Part shown: positions 40,961-50,157 of the stretch, piece after piece | Layout: the number at the start of each line of letters is the position of its first letter | Numbering within the stretch: position 1 is the first letter of the stretch | Source of the DNA: Arthrobacter sp. StoSoilB22 | Lineage (GTDB): Bacteria > Actinomycetota > Actinomycetes > Actinomycetales > Micrococcaceae | DNA: 64,000 nucleotides | Direction of reading: 5' to 3' | Assembly: GCF_019977315.1 (NCBI RefSeq) | Contig: NZ_AP024652.1 | Location: forward strand, 2,666,001 to 2,730,000 | Made by a program: the position numbers and the translations under genes | Notes under the pieces: generated by a model | Seen by the model: the letters and a program-made list of their open reading frames with translations, nothing else | Database searches by the model: none | Told to the model about the DNA's origin: nothing

Positions 40961-41932
40961 CTACCAACGTCCATTTCGCGGCCGCGGCTGGCACACCGGG
41001 CAGGTGTAGGAGGAACGGTTCATGAACTGTTCCCGCTTCATGATGCTACGCAAACCTGTTGCCTCGCAGCGGCTGCACAGTTCACCAGCACGGCCGTAGG
41101 CATTGAGGGAACGGGCAAAGTAGCCTGAGTCGCCGTTGACGTTGACGTAAAGAGAGTCGAAGCTTGTTCCTCCTGCGTCAAGGGCGGCGTTCATGACGTC
41201 CTTCACAGCTTCAATCAGCCGCTCCGCGTCCGCCCTGCGAAGTGTGTCCGTTGCCCTTGCGTAATGGAGGCGGGCACGCCATAAGGCTTCGTCCGCATAA
41301 ATATTGCCGATGCCGGAAATCACCGATTGGTCCAACAGCGCGCGCTTCAGGCCAGTCTTACGGCCTCTAACCTTTCGGTAGAAGGCATCGAAGGAGAAGA
41401 AGGGGTCCAACGGGTCCCTGGCGATGTGGGACGCTTCCTCGGCGATCTCGGGCAGCGGCGTTTCGCCCAGACCACCGGGACCGCCGTCGAGCGTTGGCAC
41501 CAAGGACGTCACAAAGAGGCCGCCGAAAATGCGCTGGTCAACGAACCGCAGTTGTTCAGGCATGCCGTCAGCGCTGCTTAGCCTGATTCGGACTTTGAGG
41601 TGCTTTTCGTCCGCAACGTCCGGGTCCTGCATGAGGAGTTGGCCGCTCATTCCCAGATGGGTCATGAGCGCTACCTTGGGGAGGTCTTCCCGGTTGATTT
41701 CAGTGCTGGGATCCGGCGAGTCCGACATGGCAAGTGGCATCCAGAGGAACTTCCCACGGCGCACAACGTCCAGAACGGTGGCGTGTTCAAGATTACCGAT
41801 GAAGTCTTCGGTACCAAGGGTGTGCCGGCGGATGGAGCGTGCATCCAGCACGTCAACACCGGTGATGGTACGTCCACGCACCCAACGGGCCAAGCCGCGT
41901 CGGACTACCTCTACTTCGGGAAGTTCAGGCAT
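40961..41932 (-). CDS. mutM: formamidopyrimidine-DNA glycosylase
   Basis: Excises oxidised purines such as 8-oxoG. The catalytic N-terminal Pro-Glu follows the Met ([14 protein letters not shown]); the helix-two-turn-helix region includes [17 protein letters not shown], and the C-terminal zinc finger has CSRC and CPVCQ. 323 aa; a short insertion of about 18 residues after [10 protein letters not shown] makes it longer than most. It is the last gene of the rnc-mutM run, and in many relatives it is adjacent to smc; here an accessory block separates them. Confidence 0.95.
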   Translation of the reverse strand: MPELPEVEVVRRGLARWVRGRTITGVDVLDARSIRRHTLGTEDFIGNLEHATVLDVVRRGKFLWMPLAMSDSPDPSTEINREDLPKVALMTHLGMSGQLLMQDPDVADEKHLKVRIRLSSADGMPEQLRFVDQRIFGGLFVTSLVPTLDGGPGGLGETPLPEIAEEASHIARDPLDPFFSFDAFYRKVRGRKTGLKRALLDQSVISGIGNIYADEALWRARLHYARATDTLRRADAERLIEAVKDVMNAALDAGGTSFDSLYVNVNGDSGYFARSLNAYGRAGELCSRCEATGLRSIMKREQFMNRSSYTCPVCQPRPRNGRW

Positions 41933-41938
41933 GTGGGT

Positions 41939-42649
41939 TTATGACGTAGCGGGACCGGCGGAGGTGGGGTCCAAAGCAGTCAGAGCACGCCAGGCATCAG
42001 CGGCTGCCTCCTGCTCTGCTTCCTTTTTGGAATGGCCCGATCCCCGGCCGTAGGGCGTACCGCCAATATTAAGCACTGCCTCGAAGGTCCGGGCGTGATC
42101 CGGCCCCGAGCCTTCCACGGCATAGTGGATGGCGCCCAATTGCCTGCTCGCCGTAAGCTCCTGGATGCTCGTCTTCCAGTCGGTTCCTGCGCCAAGCGCA
42201 CCGGCGTCCTTGAGGAGCGGGCCCACCAGGCGCATGACCAATTGCCGTGCGGTCTCGATGTCGTTCGAGAGGTACGTGGCACCGATCAGGGCCTCCATGG
42301 TGTCAGCCAGGATGGAGGCCTTGTTCTTGCCGTCGGTCAGCTTTTCGCCCTGCCCGAGGTAGATGAACTCGCCGACGCCGATCTCCCGGCCAATACCGGC
42401 CAACGCCCGGGTACTGACGACGGCGGAACGCCGCTTGGCGAGCTCACCTTCAGGCAGTGAGGGGTTCTCACGATATAGAGAATCGGTGACCGAGAATCCC
42501 AGGATGGAGTCGCCAAGGAACTCAAGGCGCTCGTTGGTGGGAATCCCGCCGTTCTCATACGCATATGAGCGATGTGTCAGAGCAAGACGAAGCGTCTCGG
42601 TGTCAATCGAGACACCGAGACGCTTCAGAAGCTCTTCAGTTGAAGACAT
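41939..42649 (-). CDS. rnc: ribonuclease III
   Basis: Cuts double-stranded RNA in rRNA maturation. The endonuclease signature is [13 protein letters not shown] with acidic metal ligands, and a C-terminal double-stranded RNA-binding domain covers about residues 165-230 ([22 protein letters not shown] in part). 236 aa. Six bases separate it from mutM. Confidence 0.96.
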   Translation of the reverse strand: MSSTEELLKRLGVSIDTETLRLALTHRSYAYENGGIPTNERLEFLGDSILGFSVTDSLYRENPSLPEGELAKRRSAVVSTRALAGIGREIGVGEFIYLGQGEKLTDGKNKASILADTMEALIGATYLSNDIETARQLVMRLVGPLLKDAGALGAGTDWKTSIQELTASRQLGAIHYAVEGSGPDHARTFEAVLNIGGTPYGRGSGHSKKEAEQEAAADAWRALTALDPTSAGPATS

Positions 42650-42672
42650 CCTTAGTCAGCCTGTACGGCAGA

Positions 42673-42876
42673 TTAGGCGTCTGCGACCTTGCGGCCCTTG
42701 TATTCAAGGAACAGCGCGGTGCCGGCAGAGTCAGTAACGACCTTTGCCTGGTGCGGCAGGCTGTAAGTAACCTGACCGTTTTCGATGGTCTTGACCAAGT
42801 TGGGGGCAGTTGCCTTCCACTGGGCACGGCGGGCGCGTGTATTTGCGCGAGACATTTTCCGCTTGGGAACAGCCAC
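42673..42876 (-). CDS. rpmF: 50S ribosomal protein L32
   Basis: 67 aa. The N-terminus [20 protein letters not shown] is the L32 signature. It has no zinc-binding cysteines, so it is the zinc-independent form. Order DUF177-rpmF-rnc-mutM is conserved in actinobacteria. Confidence 0.96.
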   Translation of the reverse strand: MAVPKRKMSRANTRARRAQWKATAPNLVKTIENGQVTYSLPHQAKVVTDSAGTALFLEYKGRKVADA

Positions 42877-42909
42877 GGCTATCTCATTTCTCTCTTAGAC
42901 GAACACTTA

Positions 42910-43437
42910 CTAATCGGTTTGCCGGTCAGTCTTAGCCAGATCAGCTAGGGCAGCCCAGCGAGGGTCAATGACCTCGTGGTGGTGCCCCGGCTCGTCTTCC
43001 AGGCGCGCTCCGCATTCGGAACACAGGCCCTGGCAGTCTTCCCGGCACACCGGCTGGAACGGCAGCATTGTGACTACTGCGTCCCGCAACACCGGCTCAA
43101 GATCGATCAGATCGTACTCGACTCGACGTTGCTCTTCATCGTCTTCCTCTTCTGAAAGCTCAGCACCTTCATAGAAGAAAAGTTCTTGCACATTGACCTC
43201 AAGGTCATACGCAAGGGGATCCAGGCATCGACCGCATTCGCCGGTTACTTCGACGACTACGGTTCCGGATACCAGAATTCCTTCGTGTACGGCCTCGAGA
43301 CGAAGATCCAGCTCGACATCCGAGCCTTCCTTTACGCCAATGAGCGCCACACCAAGGTCACTCGGCGCAGGTACATGCTCGTTGAGTGTCCGCATGGTCC
43401 CTGGACTACGTCCAAGGTCCTTGACTACTAGCGCCAA
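42910..43437 (-). CDS. DUF177 (YceD) family protein
   Basis: 175 aa from the first canonical start (TTG at 43437). Cys residues in ECGRCLDPL and in CREDCQGLCSECG are the paired-cysteine pattern of the YceD family, which is genetically linked to L32 and rRNA metabolism. The protein holds a Glu/Asp-rich stretch (LSEEEDDEEQ). An ATT at 43461, five bases after AGGAG, is a better-placed start and would add eight residues (IKRDASSP); no ATG, GTG or TTG lies between it and an in-frame stop. Confidence 0.88.
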   Translation of the reverse strand: MALVVKDLGRSPGTMRTLNEHVPAPSDLGVALIGVKEGSDVELDLRLEAVHEGILVSGTVVVEVTGECGRCLDPLAYDLEVNVQELFFYEGAELSEEEDDEEQRRVEYDLIDLEPVLRDAVVTMLPFQPVCREDCQGLCSECGARLEDEPGHHHEVIDPRWAALADLAKTDRQTD

Positions 43438-43494
43438 GGGCGAACTTGCATCTCGCTTAATGAGAACTCCTGTAGAACATATGACCGACGTACC

Positions 43495-43524
43495 ATCTTA
43501 GCCTGATCACGCTTGAGGACTCAA
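43495..43524 (-). promoter_or_regulatory. candidate promoter of the DUF177-rpmF-rnc-mutM operon
   Basis: Minus strand: TTGAGT (43519-43524), 18-base spacer, TAAGAT (43495-43500). Predicted start near 43488, giving a 5' leader of about 27 bases before the ATT codon at 43461. Confidence 0.5.
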
Positions 43525-43603
43525 ACCGGCCCCGGGCACAGGTAAATGCGCAAGGGTTTCAGCTTGGGGAACTCCGCGCTAAGGCGCAAGGTACCCGTCA
43601 AGC

Positions 43604-44104
43604 CTACCCCTTACGAGACTGTTCCGCTGGCGGCTCGCCTGCCAGAAGCCTTTTCAGGACAGATTTAGGGACGAAATCGGAGATGTCACCGCCAAGCACA
43701 TTGATTTCCTTAATCAAAGTGGAGGAAAGGTGCAGGTAATGCGCTTCAGCAGGCAGGAAGACCGTTTCGACGCCAGTCAGCTGGCGGTTCATGGTGGCCA
43801 TGGGAAGCTCGTAATCGAAATCCGAGGATGACCGCAGACCCTTGACGATGGCTGAAACACCCCGGTGACGGCAGTACTCAGCCAAGAGCCCTTCGCCCAT
43901 GGGCTCAACGATGATGCCCCGCAACGAAGCCAGCGTTTCACGGGCCATCTCCATGCGGTCCTCAAGGCTAAACCTGTACTTCTTGGCGTAATTCGTTGAC
44001 ACGGCCACGATGACTTCGTCAAACAGGCCGGCGGCCCGGGCAATGACTTCGAGATGTCCGTTGTGGATGGGGTCAAAGGATCCAGGGCATACCGCGCGTC
44101 TCAT
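43604..44104 (-). CDS. coaD: phosphopantetheine adenylyltransferase
   Basis: Penultimate step of coenzyme A synthesis. Nucleotidyltransferase motif GSFDPIHNGH at 8-17 and the YLHLSSTLIKE motif are intact. 166 aa, standard. No Shine-Dalgarno before ATG; TAGGTT ends six bases upstream, a leaderless layout. It is divergent from an aminotransferase gene with only 35 bases between the start codons. Confidence 0.96.
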   Translation of the reverse strand: MRRAVCPGSFDPIHNGHLEVIARAAGLFDEVIVAVSTNYAKKYRFSLEDRMEMARETLASLRGIIVEPMGEGLLAEYCRHRGVSAIVKGLRSSSDFDYELPMATMNRQLTGVETVFLPAEAHYLHLSSTLIKEINVLGGDISDFVPKSVLKRLLAGEPPAEQSRKG

Positions 44105-44110
44105 GAGACG

Positions 44111-44116
44111 AACCTA
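44111..44116 (-). promoter_or_regulatory. candidate -10 box of a leaderless coaD transcript
   Basis: TAGGTT on the minus strand followed by six bases then ATG. No clear -35. Confidence 0.4.
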
Positions 44117-44139
44117 CCCCATGACTTTGCCGGGATACC

Positions 44140-45405
44140 ATGGCTGACATGGCATCCGCAGGCAGTAGCCCCTCCCTAGATATGAGCGCCGGCACCCCCG
44201 GAGGCACCCGACCGGCACCGTGGCAGCGTGCCGCCACAGGCGCCAACCTGCTCGCCCCGGGAGGACATCTGGGAGTGACAATCTTCGAGGAAATGACCAC
44301 CTTGGCACTGTCCACCGGTGCCATCAACCTCGGCCAGGGCTTTCCCGACGAAGACGGCCCGGCGGAGATCAAGGCCGCGGCGAGGTCAGCGATCGCAACC
44401 GGCGTCAACCAGTATGCGCCCGGCAAAGGCGTTCCCGCCCTCAGGGAAGCCATCACCTCACACCAGCAACGCTTCTACGGGTTGGAGCCGGATCCGGACA
44501 CTGAAGTCCTGGTCACAACGGGCGCAACGGAAGCCATCGCAGCTACCCTGCTGGCTTTCATCCAGCCCGGCGACGAAGTCCTGACCTTCGAACCCTTCTA
44601 CGACTCTTACGGGGCCATCATTGGCATGGCCGGAGGCCGGCATGTCACAGCCCCCTTGCTCGCCCCGGATTTTCTTCCCGACCTCAACGTCTTGGAAGAA
44701 TCCTTCAGCAGCCGCACAAGAATCGTCCTTCTGAACAATCCGCACAACCCCACAGGTGCCGTCTTCCCGGAGCCCGTCCTAGCCAGGATCGTGGAATTGG
44801 CCGAAAAGTACGATGCCATGATCGTCAGCGACGAAGTGTACGAGCACCTCACCTTCGGCGTGGCGCACCTGCCCATCACATCACTGCCCGGCGCCGCAGA
44901 ACGCACCATCACCATTTCTTCTGCCGGTAAGACCTTCTCCTTCACCGGCTGGAAAATTGGCTGGCTCACCGGACCGGAGCAGCTGGTGGCCGCCGTTAGC
45001 ACCGTCAAGCAATTCCTGACCTATAGCTCGGGCACACCCTTCCAGGGCGCCATCGCCGTGGGCCTCGCCCTTCCAGACGAGTTCTATACAGGCATCGCTG
45101 CCACCCTCCGCGAAAAACGCGACATCCTCGCCGAGGGCCTGCGCGCTGCCGGATTCGGTGTGTACAACCCGAGCGGCACGTACTTCATCAACGTCGATAC
45201 AGCACCCCTGGGCATCCACGACTCGGTCGACCTCGCAAGGCGCTTGCCCGGGCTCATTGGAGTGGCAGCCATTCCGGTTCCGGTGTTTTGCCACCCGGCA
45301 GGAGCCGAACGCACGCGCAGCCTGCTGAGATTCGCCTTCTGCAAGAAGACCGATGTCCTCCAGCAAGCCGCCGAACGGCTCGCCACCTTGAAGGACAGGC
45401 TCTGA
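44140..45405 (+). CDS. pyridoxal-phosphate dependent class I/II aminotransferase
   Basis: 421 aa. PLP lysine Lys264 in SSAGKTFSFTGWKIGW; NNPHNPTG (199-206) and DEVYEHL (from 231) complete the fold type I aminotransferase pattern. Substrate not determined; the overall look is of kynurenine-oxoglutarate / glutamine transaminase K-like enzymes (a guess). It is followed by a methyltransferase-like gene whose start codon (CTG) overlaps its stop. Confidence 0.9.
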   Translation: MADMASAGSSPSLDMSAGTPGGTRPAPWQRAATGANLLAPGGHLGVTIFEEMTTLALSTGAINLGQGFPDEDGPAEIKAAARSAIATGVNQYAPGKGVPALREAITSHQQRFYGLEPDPDTEVLVTTGATEAIAATLLAFIQPGDEVLTFEPFYDSYGAIIGMAGGRHVTAPLLAPDFLPDLNVLEESFSSRTRIVLLNNPHNPTGAVFPEPVLARIVELAEKYDAMIVSDEVYEHLTFGVAHLPITSLPGAAERTITISSAGKTFSFTGWKIGWLTGPEQLVAAVSTVKQFLTYSSGTPFQGAIAVGLALPDEFYTGIAATLREKRDILAEGLRAAGFGVYNPSGTYFINVDTAPLGIHDSVDLARRLPGLIGVAAIPVPVFCHPAGAERTRSLLRFAFCKKTDVLQQAAERLATLKDRL

Positions 45406-46196
45406 ACGCCGCAGGCTCCGGCCAGCACCAGGCCACGCGCTTCCTCCGAACCACAGGACAGCACGCCACGATCGAAGCCGACACACTGGTTGCGGGCGGG
45501 TTCATCCTGAGCATCGGCGGCGCCGAGCAATCACATGTGAACCTGGCCGATCCCTCAGAGATCTTCTACGAATACCTGCGCAGGATCGGGCATGTGGTGG
45601 ACCTGGCGGCCGAGCCCGGACAACCCATCAACGCCCTCCATCTTGGTGCCGGTGCCCTTACCTTGGCGCGCTATATCCAAGCCACCCGCCCCGGCTCGGA
45701 ACAGTACGCCGTGGAGCTTGAGCGCGAACTTCTGGACTTCGTGCTTCAGAAGCTGCCCATGCCTGACGGCACCATCCTCACCACGCACATCGGCGATGCC
45801 CGAGACTCCCTAGGTGAGCTTCCCGCCCAAGTGGGGTTCGACGTCGTGATTCTCGATATTTTCTCCGGACCGGAAGCCCCTGCCCACATCGCCTGCAGGG
45901 AATTCTACGAAGAAGCAGCGGCGCGGCTGCGGCCCGACGGCGTGTTGATCGTCAACGTGGGCGACGAACCTGCGCTGACTCTGGTACGCAGCCAAGTGAG
46001 CGCACTGCGCCAAGCCATGGCTGATGTTGCAGCCTTCGCTGAAACAGGAATGTTTGCCGGCCGCTACCCCGGCAACATCATCCTGGTGGGCACCCGCAAG
46101 CAGTGGTCTCCGGAATGGACAGCGCAGCTACTGGCCCGCGGCCCCCACCCCGCAACCGTCCTCACGGGCGTGGAGCTGGACAAGATTACTGCCTAG
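45402..46196 (+). CDS. spermidine-synthase-like SAM-dependent methyltransferase fold protein
   Basis: 264 aa if begun at CTG 45402, whose last two bases overlap the upstream TGA (CTGA) and which has AAGGA six bases upstream. The Rossmann motif is NALHLGAGALTLARY, followed by YAVELERELLDF and VVILDIFSG. Polyamine synthases have similar folds, but this branch is often annotated as a fused-MFS-free spermidine synthase of unclear substrate. The only canonical start upstream is a TTG at 45288, deep in the aminotransferase gene. The first 30 residues (TRFLRTTGQHATIEA) look family-conserved, against a later start. Confidence 0.82.
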   Translation: MNAAGSGQHQATRFLRTTGQHATIEADTLVAGGFILSIGGAEQSHVNLADPSEIFYEYLRRIGHVVDLAAEPGQPINALHLGAGALTLARYIQATRPGSEQYAVELERELLDFVLQKLPMPDGTILTTHIGDARDSLGELPAQVGFDVVILDIFSGPEAPAHIACREFYEEAAARLRPDGVLIVNVGDEPALTLVRSQVSALRQAMADVAAFAETGMFAGRYPGNIILVGTRKQWSPEWTAQLLARGPHPATVLTGVELDKITA

Positions 46197-46208
46197 GGCC
46201 CGCGAGCG

Positions 46209-46775
46209 TTAGGCAGGCTCAGCGAACCACAGTTTGGTCTCCCCGTACTTCTTGTCGGCAAAACACTCCAAACCCTGAGGCCAGAGCGGTTCCGGGCTCC
46301 GCGAACTCCGTTCCACCACTACAACGGCACCGTCTTCCATATGCGGCGCCAGTTTCTCCAGCACAGCACTCAGCGCCGCCTCATCCAAAGGGTACGGCGG
46401 GTCAAGAAAGACCAGATCCCACCTGTCTGCATCGCTTGCCCGCTCCAGGAATGACTCCACCTTGGATCGGTGCACGGAGACCGCCCTGCTGCGCAGCAGC
46501 TGGTTCACCAAGTCCGCATTACGCTGGCAGACATCGCTGGCCTTGGCATCGAACTCCACCAGATCCACGCTCCGGGCGCCTCGGCTGGCACTTTCAATAC
46601 CCAAGGCTCCAGAACCGGCATAAAGGTCCAGAACCCGGGCGTCGTCAATGACGGCCAAGGATTCCAGACGGGAAAACAGAGCCTCCTTGACCCTGTCCGT
46701 GGTTGGTCGCGTGGCCGTCCCAGGGACGCTGGTCAGCGGGTTTCCACCCCCAACGCCGGCAATAATGCGGCTCAC
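46209..46775 (-). CDS. rsmD: 16S rRNA (guanine-966-N2)-methyltransferase RsmD
   Basis: Modifies m2G966 of 16S rRNA. SAM motif VLDLYAGSGALGIESASRG and catalytic-loop DPPYPLDE are present; the N-terminal MSRIIAGVGGG starts the family. 188 aa. It lies 33 bases after recG on the same strand. Confidence 0.95.
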   Translation of the reverse strand: MSRIIAGVGGGNPLTSVPGTATRPTTDRVKEALFSRLESLAVIDDARVLDLYAGSGALGIESASRGARSVDLVEFDAKASDVCQRNADLVNQLLRSRAVSVHRSKVESFLERASDADRWDLVFLDPPYPLDEAALSAVLEKLAPHMEDGAVVVVERSSRSPEPLWPQGLECFADKKYGETKLWFAEPA

Positions 46776-46808
46776 CGGGATTCTCCGCGTGCGAGCATCC
46801 AGGAATCT

Positions 46809-49064
46809 CTAACCGCGCTCAAGGAACGCCTCCTTCTCAGGGTTCAAATATTCGTCAATAGCGGCGGCCAACGCCGGCTGATGGTCCAAGGACACGTCTT
46901 CCGATACGAGGCGTTGGGCGTCAGTACGTGCACGGGCAATGATGTCTTCGTGCTCAAGTACGCGGAGCAACTTCAGCGTGGACCGTCCGCCCGATTGCGA
47001 AGCACCCAGGATGTCCCCTTCCCTTCGGAGTTTCAAGTCCTCCTGGGACAGCTCAAAACCGTCAGTTGTTGAAGCAACGGCATCGAGCCGCCGACGACTC
47101 GGATGCCCGGGTTCCAAAGTAGTCACCAACAGGCAAGTGCCCGGCAATCCCCCGCGGCCCACTCTGCCACGCAGCTGATGGAGCTGCGAGATACCGAAAC
47201 GGTCGGCATCGAGGATCACCATGAGCGTGGCATTGTGGACGTCCACGCCCACCTCAATGACGGTGGTGGACACCAGTACTTTGGTGTTGTTGGACGCGAA
47301 GGACGCCATGGTCTCGGACTTCACCTGGGGATCCTGCCTCCCATGAAGCGGGGCAACGGGGACGCCGGCCAGCGCCGGCTCCTGCAGGAGGGCGTCGACG
47401 ACGGAGGTCACCGATGCCAGTTCCCGCGCCGGGCCTTCGTCCGCGAGCTCGGCCTCGCTTGGTTCCGCTTCGCCCGGACTGAAGTCGCCGTCGTCGTCCG
47501 AACCGATCTTGGGACACACCACGTAGACCTGGTGACCGGAGTCCACTTCTTCGCGTGAACGCTTCCAGATGCGGTCCACCCAGCCTGGATTTTCAGCGAG
47601 TCCCACCACGTGCGTGGAAATAGGTGCGCGCCCGGCTGGAAGCTCATCAAGAATGGACGTCTCAAGGTCGCCAAACACTGTCATGGCAACCGTACGAGGA
47701 ATCGGAGTGGCCGTCATGACCAGCAAATGTGGAGGTCGCTGCGCCTTTGCGCGGAGGGCATCGCGCTGCTCAACGCCAAAGCGGTGCTGCTCATCCACCA
47801 CGATCAGTCCGAGGTCCTGGAAGCTGGTTTTGTCGCTCAGCAGGGCATGGGTGCCAATGACGATTCCCGCATTCCCGGAGGCCGCATCCAACATAGCCTG
47901 CTTGCGTGCAGCCGTGGGCATGGAACCGGTCAGGAGCGTTACCTGCACGGCTTCCTGAGCCGAGTCACCGCCAAGCATGCCCGCACCACCAAAGATCTGA
48001 TCGCGGGCCAGCACCCCCAGAGTCTTTCGGATGGAGTGAAAATGTTGGGCCGCCAATACTTCCGTGGGCGCCAGCAGGGCAGCCTGGCCGCCTGCGTCAA
48101 CCACCTGCAGCATGGCCCGTAGGGCGACGATCGTCTTGCCCGAGCCCACTTCACCCTGCAGCAGCCTGTTCATGGGAGTATCTCGCCCGAGCTCTTCAGC
48201 CAGTGTCTTTCCGACGGCGGCCTGGCCGGAGGTCAGCGTAAAAGGGAGGTTTTGATCGAACTTGCTGAGCAAACCGCCCGCGCGCGGCCGGCGCGCAGTG
48301 GCTTCCTCGGCGGCGAGCTGCGCGCGCCGGCGTGCCAGCGCCGTTTGCAGCACGAGGGCTTCCTGAAATCGGAAGCGTTCTTGGGCCTGTTGCCAGTCCT
48401 TGGCTGTTTCGGGTGAATGGATCAGACGGTATGCCTCAGCCACGCTGAGCAATGCGTCCCTTCGGACGATGCTTTGCGGCAAGGGATCCTGCAGGGAATC
48501 CAGGTCCATGGTCTGGAGCAACGCTGTTATCACTTTGTGAATGGACCAGCTGGTCAGCTTAGCCGTTGCAGGATAGACGGGAATGGGCATGGCCGCGAGC
48601 TTTTCGGGGTCTACGGCGCCCTCGGCTTCAGGGTCCTCATCCAGCAGAAGGAAGTCCGGGTTGGTCAGGCCAAGAGCCCCACCATACCGGGACACCTTGC
48701 CCGAGAACATGGCCCGCCGCCCAGCCAGAAGTTCTGCCTTCGCCCGGAATCCGTTGAAAAAGCTGACCTTCAAGGTACCTGGAACGCCGCCGCCCCCGGC
48801 CTCATCAGTGACCACCACATCTGTGATGGAACCACGCCGGGCCCGCATCTGGCGCGTGCTGTTGGACAGCACGCGGGCAATCAACGTGACCTCCTCATCC
48901 AGGGGGAGTTTACTGATGGGCGTCAGCTCACCGCGGCTCAAGTACCTGCGCGGGAAGTAGTTCAGCAAAGCCCCGGTGGTCTTAAGGCCCAGGTGTTTGT
49001 CGATGACAGCCGCAGAGCGCTTTCCAATCCTGCGTTCGAGGGGCAGTTCCAGTTCAGAATTCAT
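46809..49064 (-). CDS. recG: ATP-dependent DNA helicase RecG
   Basis: Branch-migration helicase for stalled forks. N-terminal wedge domain (about 20-240), Walker A QGEVGSGKT, the DEQH box in VVDEQHRFG, and motif VI QLRGRVGRGG. 751 aa from ATG 49064. The start overlaps the end of the DAK2 gene by 11 bases. An in-frame ATG at 49118 would add 18 residues. Confidence 0.96.
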   Translation of the reverse strand: MNSELELPLERRIGKRSAAVIDKHLGLKTTGALLNYFPRRYLSRGELTPISKLPLDEEVTLIARVLSNSTRQMRARRGSITDVVVTDEAGGGGVPGTLKVSFFNGFRAKAELLAGRRAMFSGKVSRYGGALGLTNPDFLLLDEDPEAEGAVDPEKLAAMPIPVYPATAKLTSWSIHKVITALLQTMDLDSLQDPLPQSIVRRDALLSVAEAYRLIHSPETAKDWQQAQERFRFQEALVLQTALARRRAQLAAEEATARRPRAGGLLSKFDQNLPFTLTSGQAAVGKTLAEELGRDTPMNRLLQGEVGSGKTIVALRAMLQVVDAGGQAALLAPTEVLAAQHFHSIRKTLGVLARDQIFGGAGMLGGDSAQEAVQVTLLTGSMPTAARKQAMLDAASGNAGIVIGTHALLSDKTSFQDLGLIVVDEQHRFGVEQRDALRAKAQRPPHLLVMTATPIPRTVAMTVFGDLETSILDELPAGRAPISTHVVGLAENPGWVDRIWKRSREEVDSGHQVYVVCPKIGSDDDGDFSPGEAEPSEAELADEGPARELASVTSVVDALLQEPALAGVPVAPLHGRQDPQVKSETMASFASNNTKVLVSTTVIEVGVDVHNATLMVILDADRFGISQLHQLRGRVGRGGLPGTCLLVTTLEPGHPSRRRLDAVASTTDGFELSQEDLKLRREGDILGASQSGGRSTLKLLRVLEHEDIIARARTDAQRLVSEDVSLDHQPALAAAIDEYLNPEKEAFLERG

Positions 49065-50157
49065 GCCGTGACTGGCCTGGGACGTTGACGGCTTCGATAC
49101 CGCTGCCATTGGCACCACCGGAGCTTTCCTGAGAGGCCGGCTCGTTGTCGCGGGGTATCGCCAACTGGCTTACCGCGATATCCGTCGGTTCTCCCAATGA
49201 GCGGATAAGGGCGACAGCCGGCTCCGGATCGGGAACATGTACGTGAACGCGCCAACGATAGCTGACTTCGACGCCGGTTTCGTCGTCGTCATCATCGCTG
49301 CTTTGGGCACCGCCAACCTGGCTCATAATCACGGATTCGCCCATCTCGTCCAAACGTTGGCGGAGAATAGCCGCATTCAAGGGCGAAAGGTTGATGGTGC
49401 ACATGACTTCCACACCGTCATCGGCAGGCATGTGCTCATGGATGTGGGGGTCCTGCATTTTGTATCCGTGGAGGCCGTCCAGAAGTTCATCCTGAAGTTC
49501 CTCCCCCAAAACGGCAGCACGAAGGCAATCGAGCACCAGCAGCATGCCCACGCCCCCTGCATCCACAACGCGCGCTTCATGCAGCTGTGCGAGCTCGTCC
49601 TCTGTCCGGACAACAGCTTGGTAGGCGGCCTCCGCCACGGCGTCAAGTGAAAGCCCCAAGGCATGGTTGCTGTCATCGCCGCTCTGGGAGGCGTCCACTG
49701 CTTGGGCAGCATGGGCGGCCGCCTCCAGGACGGAGAGCATAGTGCCGGCAACCGGCTCACTGAGCGCGGACCAGGCCCTGATCTGCGCCCTGTTCAATGC
49801 GGTGGCAAGCAGTGGTGCACTGAGGCGCGATTTACCAACCAGAGGCTCTGCGGCGGCGCACAGGAAAACGGCAAAGAGCGTGCCCGAGTTACCCCGTGCT
49901 TGTTCCATGGCTGCCTGCCCGGCACGCGACAGCAAGGCGCCGACATCGTTGCCGGTTTCCGCGGCATCAGTTGCCGTGCCACCCAAAGCAGTGACGGCTG
50001 CCCGGACGGTGAGATAGAGGTTGGTTCCGGTATCGCCATCGGCAACAGGAAAAATGTTAATCGCGTTGAGACGGTCGCTGTGATTGCCGAGGACCACCTC
50101 CGCCTTGCCGAGCCAACGTTTCATGGCGTGCGCATTCGCGGCGATCTTAGTCTGCAA
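49054..50157 (-). CDS. DAK2 (YloV-like) domain protein
   Basis: 367 aa. The N-terminal DAK2 domain is marked by NIFPVADGDTGTN and by EQARGNSGTLFAVFL, residues used for metal and nucleotide binding in dihydroxyacetone kinase DhaL. YloV/FakA-type proteins are fatty-acid kinase subunits, but no FakB partner is seen here, so the role is open. The TTG at 50157 is supported by GGATGG upstream and by alignment-like N-terminal residues; ATG 50124 is the alternative. It overlaps thiL by 11 bases. Confidence 0.85.
   Translation of the reverse strand: MQTKIAANAHAMKRWLGKAEVVLGNHSDRLNAINIFPVADGDTGTNLYLTVRAAVTALGGTATDAAETGNDVGALLSRAGQAAMEQARGNSGTLFAVFLCAAAEPLVGKSRLSAPLLATALNRAQIRAWSALSEPVAGTMLSVLEAAAHAAQAVDASQSGDDSNHALGLSLDAVAEAAYQAVVRTEDELAQLHEARVVDAGGVGMLLVLDCLRAAVLGEELQDELLDGLHGYKMQDPHIHEHMPADDGVEVMCTINLSPLNAAILRQRLDEMGESVIMSQVGGAQSSDDDDDETGVEVSYRWRVHVHVPDPEPAVALIRSLGEPTDIAVSQLAIPRDNEPASQESSGGANGSGIEAVNVPGQSRHEF

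Noticed and set aside
45288..45401. TTG-started N-terminal extension of the spermidine-synthase-like gene
   Set aside because: Would place 114 bases inside the aminotransferase gene, lacks a ribosome binding site and adds residues unlike the family.
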